Assembly: GCA_964035545.1 (NCBI GenBank)
Contig: OZ037767.1
Location: forward strand, 12,259,081-12,319,080
Length of the DNA stretch: 60,000 nt
Direction: 5' to 3'
Origin: Bugula neritina
Taxonomy: Eukaryota; Bryozoa; Gymnolaemata; Cheilostomatida; Bugulidae
Positions 12,529 through 60,000 of this stretch are shown in pieces. The notes under the pieces are model-generated. The model searched no databases. It was not told where the DNA came from and saw only the letters and a list, made by a program, of their open reading frames with translations. The translations under genes and the position numbers were made by a program. Every line of letters begins with the position of its first letter. Within the stretch, counting starts at the first letter, position 1.

Positions 12529-15071
12529 CTGGAGCCTATATTATGTCTTCACCAACGACCTACATGAAAAGGAGTTGATAATCAACAGACTTGTATGAAC
12601 TCTGCAACACAGAATAAGGATAAAAATAATCACTCAATGCAGCGAAACTTGAAATTATACTGTTTGTCTGTCTGTTTGTTTGCCACAGAAACAGCAAAAG
12701 TAGTTAGTTTAATATCTGTTATACAAACTAGATGATATATAAGCACTTGTAACTGTAGAGACAGCCAGTATTGGTAAATAATCTATATTTGCAAAAGAAT
12801 AACATTAAAAGTTACCATAACCAACATAATGTCATCTAGCTTTTCACATCATCATAGCAACTGTTGTTACTTAAAGTTACAGAGATGAGCAAAATTCTTG
12901 TTACATAAAATTGGCAAGTCTTAGTGTGCTAAACTTTTAAATTAGTTATATTAAGATTTGTTACCAATCAGCACTAATTACAGAAGCAATAGCTGCTAGA
13001 CTCCAGTATATCACTTATTCAAATTCAAACCTTGAATATTTACATACAGGCATAGCTGTTGTTGCTCGTATCAACACCATTGTCACATAATGTATATAGC
13101 ACATTGATTAATTTCAAAGGTAAAGCTGCCAAGTAAAAAACTCACATGTGAAAAACCCTGATAGCAAGAGCTCTTTAAAAAGCATTAAAGCTGGCTAAGG
13201 ACTTGTTTCTAATGTGATACAGGAGCAATTGCATTGGCTGAATGCCCTTCCTAACATGACTGCAGCCTGTGCTTTACTAGGCCAGAGCTAGTATTGACTA
13301 ATGGAGCAAAAAGACAGTATAGCTTATTGTTAAACTTGAGTAATTAATGCTACCATAAACTTACAAACATATACATATAATCATCTGTATACAGCATTCA
13401 AGCTTCTATCAAGAAATATGAATCTCCGTGGTACACCACTGACATTGAGCCATAACATTATAGGGTGGAAGCATTTTCATCGCCTTTATAGGCTATATGT
13501 TCACAATACTGCAATAAAGAAATTAAAGATCATTCTAAACAGTGCATTATAAAACTTATCATTTGCATGTGCTATAAAAATTTGACTACTTACTTTGCCT
13601 ACGACATTCTTGTGGGTGTAACTTTAAGGATTGAAATCTTCAAGATCTTGTCACTTGATATTCTGCTATTTTTAACTCCTCAAGGAGGTTCCCTCTGCAC
13701 AGTAATAAAACAAAGTTTATATAATGGTTGAATTATATGCAATTTTGACTGAGTTTTGACTATTAGCAAATTAACCTCTGCTCAAAGCTATACCTCAATT
13801 CATTAAAGTACATGAGGAATGAGCTTATATTCTAAACTTTCTAATGACTAATAGTTGAGCTAGAACATATTTACAAGGCTTATAGCAGAACAGAAGTTTT
13901 ATAGGTCTGGAAGCATTCTCTTGGACAAAAGTTCTCAAAAATCACACTTACGAATATTTATGAAAATGACTTTTGTCAAATAATTTAGGGTTAAATAATT
14001 CCTGTATGGTTGGAAAGGTAAACGGTTCCTTGGTATGATGACAATAGTAAGCACATCTGTCTGGTGGGGAGAGGTATATGAAATCTGCTACCATATTTTC
14101 AAGCTGACAAGTATATGAACAAAAAGAAAATTCTCCCAGCTTTCACTGCTCTGCAGATGTAAACAGTGATCTGAGTAGAAAATTGTGGTCACCATTTCTC
14201 TTGCTTTGTTTCCCATACTTAGTTGTTTTCAAGTAATATTCTTGGCCTAAAAAACCTTCATTAATTTCTCCATTTTAGTCAGCAGAAAAAAATAACCTGC
14301 TTTAACTCATAGCCAAAATTATTTTTAATTTGAGTTGTTATCTTGCATATTGCTACATAATGTACAGGTATAGAATAAGCTATGAATATAGATTCACACG
14401 CAGCTTATAACTACATTTGAACCCATCCATCGTACTGCCATGTATTCTAACTTTTCTAATAAAACAACAATGAAGCAATGACTTTAATTAGTTTTGAAAA
14501 CTCAGAAAACACAGCAGCCATACTATCCAGTTAACAAAGTGTAATGATGGATGAATTGGCAGCATAGGATTCAGGATCACAACAGCTTTGATATCAAATT
14601 AAGGAACACAAATATTTTAGTAGCTGATGAATAACTCACCAATGGTGAATAATGAACAAGTGAATAAGCTGCTAGTTTATAAATGATAACGGGAAGTACC
14701 AGCTTCCTGTTTACATGGAATATCACTGCCAGGGAATCTCCCCACCCTAGTCTGGTCTAAAAATAGAATGTTTGAAGCGAAATTGTTATTGTTGTTGGCT
14801 GTCTGATATGTACACTGGGATATCCCTAGCAAAGGTTTTGACATAAACCAGACATTTTAATCACCAGAGCTGCGTTTATATTATAGTTCTTATGCATGCC
14901 TGAGCATTACAAAAATACTTTATCATCTTAGCAACTGGCATGTATTCAAAACAGCTGTAATTACCAGGCACTATGTCCACATGCTGAATAGTAGATGTAT
15001 GTTAACTAATTCTAATTTGAGCACATGAAACTATTAGTAATACAATGTTTTCATCAAATTTTATCGCTCTC

Positions 15072-15172
<101 letters not shown>

Positions 15173-17117
15173 CCTATAGCCTTATATATAGGCCTATATA
15201 TAAACTTCTGTTGCTTGCACTGCAGGAAACATCTTATAAAAGGAGTTGGCCCAGATCAAAAAACAGATTGTAGGACAATACTATAACTGAAGGATCATAA
15301 CAAAACAAGCATAATTGCTGAGATACTATTATTGAGAACACATACATACACATGGATTTGTATTTTCAAAATCAATTTTTTACATTAGATCAAAATTTAT
15401 AGTTTGACTGCAGTCAGCCTGCACTGCAGCTTTTACAAGTGAATTATAGACTCTAAATGAAAAAATATCCAACCAATACTAAGGAGTAATTTACAATCAT
15501 ATCTAAACGCATTTATAGAGTCCAGGTGATAAAAGTGAGACAACTCATAAGAAGCATCCTCTTTTAAACCAACTACGAATTACTGGAATAATTTCATGTC
15601 AATATATAAACTAATACATAATTTACCACCAAAGTTATAGGCATTAGAAACAGTGGCATGAAACTTTAATATTTAGCAATTTATATAATTTATAGGATAA
15701 AAATGCACTGTATGTTCAGTTATCATTTAGTTTAGTTGCAACAGAAAATGATCACAACAGCTAATATATGTATTCCATACTAATCAGCTACTTCCCATTT
15801 GTAGAATAAATTAAAAGAAAAACCCATACAGGTTCTTCCGCTGAAACTACTGCAGTGATAACATAGTTACAGTATTAACAACAGCATAATAGAAATGCTT
15901 TGGCAATGGTAAAGACTAATGTGGTGACACTAGCTATGTCTTTGGTACTCCGACAGTAGTATTGACTACTAGCACCAACAGTGGGTGACTCTAGTTGTGG
16001 ATGTCAGCATTGTCTAATGACAAAGCAAAAGTGATAGCAGTGCCTTTTGTGGAAATACCTGCAGGTGCTCCCTGGCTTTTATTTTGATAAAAACTATTAT
16101 TTATTTTAAAATATTTAAAAATGTTTTTCTAGTTCATAAATTATTAGAGTACAATTTGTCTGAAGTAAGTTTAAGAGGAAATTAACTTTTTCCATTCATG
16201 TTGACAGCAAAAGTAAGCATGCCACACACCCTGCTTGTTGAACTCTGGTATTAGTCAGCACATTCTAGAGATGAGTATTACAGAGCCAACGATAGGGTGA
16301 TGTTGGGTATCGGATTTGTTAACACATGCATTGCTAAGAGAGAAGTCAAGATTCAGTCGGATATTCACAATAATATGCTCATTAATCAGGATATACAAGT
16401 GCAGATTGTGTGTGGTAGTCTAGTCTAGATGACTAGATATAAGTAGACTTAGGTATGAGCTAGGACTATGTTTAGTCTGGGAGTAAGAAGGATAAGGTAA
16501 TGTACACAGGTAACAATCGACTGTAGTTTAACTCTAATCCCTATAAGTATTCAACAAGTAAACCACAGAAGTTGATGGTTTTCCGTGAGAGCTAGATAAT
16601 CTTTCAGCAATCTAGAAATATGGTTTTTGCTGACAACCGGTTCCTAATTTAGCAATAAGCTAAGCAACTTCTGCTTTACAGACTTTACAGAACAGTTGAA
16701 GCTCTCATTGCAAAAAAATTTATCAAAAACTTCTTAATTTCAGTACCATAATCTTCTCTCGTTTTAAGGAAACCTACAAAACTAAATTCCGGCTTACAAA
16801 TTAACTTTACCTGGTTCTATCTATAGCATTACAACAACACAGAAAAGTAAAGACTTTTCGCACAAAATTTTACATGACTAGCAATAGGAACAAATGCATA
16901 TTATATATATTATATGTATTTCGTAAGCCTAAATTTGTATTTAAAATGAGCGACTTGCACTTTCATTAACTATGAAACTGGGGAACTGCCCAGAATGACA
17001 ATACAGGACTTTATTCTACCATAAAGTTGCTGGAAGACACATTCTACACACAGCTCATGAGCTTAAAGTTTAAACAATATGCCTATACATTCTGTGGGAT
17101 GGACCTGGTTGACAGAG

Positions 17118-17818
17118 TTAACTCTCAGGTGGGATAAAAGTAAACGGACAGGTGGGATAAGAGTTAACTGACAGGTGGGATAAGAGTTAACTGACAGGTG
17201 GGATAAGAGTTAACTGACAGGTGGGATAAGAGTTAACTGACAGGTGGGATAAGAGTTAACTGACAGGTGGAATAAGAGTTAACTGACAGGTGGGGTAAAA
17301 GTAAACGGACAGGTGGGATAAGAGTTAACTGACAGGTGGGATAAGAGTTAACTGACAGGTGGGATAAGAGTTAACCCACAGGTGGGATAAGAGTTAACTG
17401 ACAGGTGGGATAAGAGTTAACTGACAGGTGGGATAAGAGTTAACTGACAGATGGGGTAAGAGTTAACTGACAGGTGGGATAAGAGTTAACTGACAGGTGG
17501 GGTAAGAGTTAACTGACAGGTGGGATAAGAGTTAACTGACAGGTGGGATAAGAGTTAACTGACAGGTGGGATAAGAGTTAACTGACAGGTGGGATAAGAG
17601 TTAACTGACAGGTGGGATAAGAGCTAACCCACAGGTGGGATAAGAGTTAACTGACAGGTGGGATAAGAGTTAACTGACAGGTGGGATAAGAGTTAACCCA
17701 CAGGTGGGATAAGAGTTAACTGACAGGTAGGATAAGAGTTAACTGACAGGTGGGATAAGAGTTAACTGACAGGTGGGATAAGAGTTAACTGACAGGTGGG
17801 ATAAGAGTTGACCCTCAG
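17118..17818. repeat. 23-bp minisatellite, about 30 copies
   Basis: The unit has the core gacaggtgggataagagtta plus act. It is repeated about 30 times with point variants such as gacagatgggg and cccacaggtggg. Units are directly contiguous with no unique spacers. It lies about 0.6 kb downstream of the RNF113A stop codon. Confidence 0.95.
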
Positions 17819-18381
17819 GATGAAGATAAGCTGTTGACATGATGGGCGATGAATCATAAACATATGTGCGCCTTCCTAAGAATTTACACTTAGTTTCCTA
17901 TAAATTTTACAATTTTATCATAAGAGGGAGAAAACTTACTAGAAATGATTGTCTGAGACTGTAAGTCCTGAATGCTAAACTAGTATCTCCAATATTATTT
18001 GCTGCTTGAATGTTCAGTGAAAGTTCAAGGAACAAACTGCAACTCAACATAGAATATGTTTCACATCTAGAAGTATCTCTATGGTAGTTCACAGTGTTAA
18101 TCTAACTGTGCACAGGCAATGGTTTTTGTTTTTATGATAATGGAACTTTTAAAGGAATAAACATATAGCTCATATTTTATAAAAAATGATTATAATTTAC
18201 TACAAAGTGCCCAATAAAATGTAAAACTATCACCATTCAGAATATGAAACTATAGATATATTTACAAATAGAGTTGTATTTACATAATTTACATGACAAC
18301 AGCCCCACTATATTTTCATCATAGCGTCATGTGAGACACACAGTCTAACCATCAGGTGTGGCTGTTTAATAGAATCCCTCA

Positions 18382-57619
<39,238 letters not shown>

Positions 57620-57799
57620 ATAGGTTGAACCTTTGCATAAAGAGCAAACTCATTGAAAATTTAAAGTTTGTCTGCTACTTAAAATTCTAATTAAGCTATA
57701 GAATTGTTCGTTTTGGAGGTAAATATTTTGCTAAAAGCACACATATTAGCAGTTCAACAAAATTTTAAAAATATTTCTTTATGAAAAATTTTAGAAGAA

Positions 57800-57805
57800 A
57801 ATAAA
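57800..57805 (+). terminator. poly(A) signal AATAAA downstream of EML
   Basis: An AATAAA hexamer lies 181 bases after the TGA at 57617-57619 and before a transposon-like element. It would define a 3' UTR of about 200 bases if the gene truly ends here. Confidence 0.4.
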
Positions 57806-57859
57806 CTTGAAAGCGTTTTGGTGGTTTTGGTTACTGAGCATTGCTGACATGCCAGCTAT

Positions 57860-58158
57860 CCCCCTGTTCACACATTGCCGTATCGTATGCCGTAATGTAA
57901 AACATCAGCCATTTTTGCATGTGTCCAGGCTGAAGTTTACAAAGTCCGCTATTAGGTAAGATATAACACACATGATTGAACGATTTTATCCAATGGGCTG
58001 ACGCAAAAGTTTTTCTGTCCAATAGGAATCCGCCGAAACTAGTTTGAATCAAGCAGTGCTTGATCCTAACATACTGTAGCACCGTACAGGAAGCTCAGAC
58101 ATTTGTAAAAATGGCTGCTATTTTACATTACGGCATACGGTTATGTGTGAACAGGGGG
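57860..58158. mobile_element. MITE-like element with about 40-bp TIRs
   Basis: The left end CCCCCTGTTCACACAT and right end ATGTGTGAACAGGGGG are inverted. The match continues through CCGTAT and GCCGTAATGTAAAA, with a 5-base difference. Both sides are flanked by TAT (57857-57859 and 58159-58161), a possible 3-bp target duplication as in PIF/Harbinger elements. It has no ORF. Superfamily is inferred only from the duplication length. Confidence 0.7.
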
Positions 58159-58392
58159 TATGATATAAGTCCTAATAATCTTTTGTTTTGCTGGCTGTCA
58201 TGACCATGCACTTTATAGCTGTTGACCTTTCAACTCTGTTATCGAATATCATTGCTAGTTACATCATGAATTTACCGCACACGCCTGCTTAGCTGTGTTA
58301 GCATGTTCAAGTAGTTATACTTACACACTTACGCTATGAAAATTACTGGACTACCCCAATATCCATCATTTTCACACAAAAAAAACATTCTC

Positions 58393-58398
<6 letters not shown>

Positions 58399-58477
<79 letters not shown>
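58399..58477. repeat. (TA)n microsatellite
   Basis: A TA run of about 80 bases left of the ribozyme island. Confidence 0.95.
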
Positions 58478-58479
<2 letters not shown>

Positions 58480-58481
58480 AA

Positions 58482-58528
58482 TCTGTGGACAGCAGCTGTT
58501 TCGGGATTTGTCCCCTCATCAGCACAGA
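58482..58528 (-). ncRNA. solitary hammerhead ribozyme between TA arrays
   Basis: On the minus strand stem I is TCTGTG with CACAGA (6 Watson-Crick pairs). The core is CTGATGA. Stem II is GGGA/TCCC with loop CAAA, followed by GAAA. Stem III is ACAG/CTGT with loop CTG. Cleavage is predicted after C at 58488. The surrounding unique sequence is only about 140 bases (58478-58612), bounded by TA runs, with no ORF. It is probably the terminal remnant of a third PLE family or a small nonautonomous unit. Confidence 0.85.
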
Positions 58529-58609
58529 ACAGAGTACCATGGCCCACACCTTCGCAATAGTAAAACTTATAATTTTACTAAAGCATATTTAAAAGGTGTG
58601 TAAACTCAA

Positions 58610-58612
<3 letters not shown>

Positions 58613-58687
<75 letters not shown>
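58613..58687. repeat. (TA)n microsatellite
   Basis: A TA run right of the ribozyme island. Confidence 0.95.
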
Positions 58688-58689
<2 letters not shown>

Positions 58690-58722
58690 GTATGCTGATT
58701 GTCAATCTAGTTGGAGTTCCAG

Positions 58723-58724
<2 letters not shown>

Positions 58725-58776
<52 letters not shown>
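58725..58776. repeat. (TA)n microsatellite abutting PLE-A copy 3
   Basis: A TA run ending exactly where the PLE terminal sequence (attgaggaaaagagcaattt) starts. Confidence 0.95.
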
Positions 58777-58780
<4 letters not shown>

Positions 58781-60000
58781 GAGGAAAAGAGCAATTTAAT
58801 TATATAGATGTTGTTTTATTGCACTACTAATAGTTTCATGCCTCTTCGGCACTCCTCAGGCACAATATTGATGAATTTGAATTTTTACATTAAGAAACTC
58901 AAAATGCTAAACACAAAGTAAAACGTAACGAAGACATAGCAGTGGCTGTATTGCTATATAGGTTTGTAGGTGTAAATTAATATATAAAAAAACCATAATG
59001 TAATGTAAAAACACAATTTATAGCAGATGCATGAAGTTTTTGTTGGGTGACTATTCTCTATGGATATTTGTACATTATTTACTATAGTACTTAAAATATA
59101 AATATAAATAGGCTACAGAGTTTCTAGGTTTTGTGGTTGCACAGTAAGAATTTTTTTGAGTGTCGGCAGGTTGATAAGAGTTCGTTTCGTTTGTTTAAAG
59201 TACACATGTTAGGTTTGTATAAAATAAAGAAGCATTCCCATAGGCCTAAATTACACCTTTTGGTAGTTGTGTTGTATGGTTTCGCTTTTCTTAATATTTT
59301 CCAGCTTATGTTGTGCTTAATGTTTTTGTTAGTTAGTTGCCAAATGTGTTTGCTAAGTTCTGTTTGATTTGTTTTCTCCTTGTTTTTAAATGATGATCTG
59401 TGGTTTTCGTATCTTAGTTTGAACGGTCCTTCACTTAGGCCAATGTATGTTGCAGGCTCGTTTTCGGTAGTTTCCACAGTTGCTTGGTATATAACTCTGC
59501 TCTCCTGGCAGTTTCCTTTCAGCAGACAACTTTCTTTTTTTCTACAGTTGCAGTTTTTTCTGGGGGTTTTGTTTTGTTGCTTCTGTTTCTCTAATAGTCT
59601 GTTATTGTGGGCATTTATGGTCTGTTTTATGTTTGGCATGCAGCTGTAGCTAACCTTTATATTGTTTTTGTTGATTATTTTATAGAGTGGGTGTTGTTTT
59701 GGAAATTCCTCATTCATGATTTTAAAGAAGATTTTTGCAATTCTTGTGGTTACATGTTGGCTGTATGGTGGATTGTACCAAACAACTTTTCTTTTTCGGC
59801 TTCGAGATTTCTGTTGTGTGTTGTTTGTTTGGGTTCTTGGCAGGAATTTTAGTTGGTGTTTGTAGCCACTTTGGTTTAGGAGGTTTTGGTGGTTGCAGGT
59901 GGATTGTGTGAAAATTTTCTCGTTAGATGATATTGACGACAGTCGTTTATTAACGGACGAGGGTAGGTTGGAGATTATGCTTGCTGGGTGGTTGGATTTG
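58777..60000 (-). mobile_element. PLE-A copy 3, partial at window edge
   Basis: On the minus strand this is a diverged copy of PLE-A, with terminal region, 3' UTR and the C-terminal half of the ORF (59124 to beyond 60000). The frame stays open to the edge of the window. It reads VVWYNPPYSQHVT, VSYSCMPNIK, the Cys motif, VIYQATV and TYIGLS. It differs from copies 1 and 2 at scattered positions (for example NIKVSYS for NTIKVSYS, and LGLWEC for LCLWEC, which loses one conserved Cys). Confidence 0.9.
58817..58867 (-). ncRNA. hammerhead ribozyme of PLE-A copy 3
   Basis: Same layout as in copies 1 and 2, with a single stem I change (GTGCAATA for GTACAATA). The change replaces an A-T pair by a G-T pair, so the fold is kept. 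Confidence 0.83.

Noticed and set aside
17118-17818. Possible CRISPR-like array
   Set aside because: The repeats are contiguous 23-bp units with no unique spacers, and this is animal DNA.

Overview
The window is animal nuclear DNA: AT-rich, with many introns, dense in micro- and minisatellites, and carrying Penelope-like retroelements (PLEs). The gene content (an EML5/6-type protein and RNF113A), the PLE type and the SINE/LINE background suggest an invertebrate, plausibly a lophotrochozoan. I cannot name the species. A 200-base run of N at 43321-43520 is an assembly gap.

Three protein genes can be reconstructed exon by exon. (1) On the minus strand at 6968-8424 there is a 423-residue multi-pass membrane protein with a C-terminal RING-H2 finger, resembling the TRC8/RNF139-RNF145 class. 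(2) On the minus strand at 18383-25222 there is RNF113A (the Cwc24 orthologue, a spliceosome-associated CCCH + RING protein), with 7 exons and 330 residues. (3) On the plus strand at 25529-57619 there is a giant EML5/EML6-type microtubule-associated protein, with 36 exons whose lengths sum to 5823 bases (1940 residues). It contains three tandem HELP + WD40 modules joined by acidic linkers. RNF113A and EML are head to head, with 306 bp between their start codons, so they probably share a promoter.

Layout: 1-6.9 kb is mostly noncoding, with two unassigned exon-like ORFs. The RING gene lies at 6.9-8.8 kb. From 8.8 to 18.4 kb is intergenic DNA with minisatellites, including a 23-bp array of about 0.7 kb. 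RNF113A spans 18.4-25.2 kb, with a foldback element and a tRNA-like SINE in its introns. EML spans 25.5-57.6 kb. Its intron 15 (8.9 kb) holds a 541-bp near-perfect palindrome, a 5'-truncated PLE, and a tandem pair of apparently identical PLE copies headed by an inverted 3' fragment. Its intron 16 (4.9 kb) holds a decayed LINE, a solo-LTR-like insertion and the gap. Downstream are a short TIR element, a TA-flanked ribozyme island, and another PLE running off the right edge.

The most notable signals are RNA-level. Complete hammerhead ribozyme folds can be drawn by hand next to every PLE 3' end, and one sits alone without a reading frame. EML has two GC-AG introns, and several of its splice sites abut, or are duplicated by, tandem repeats.
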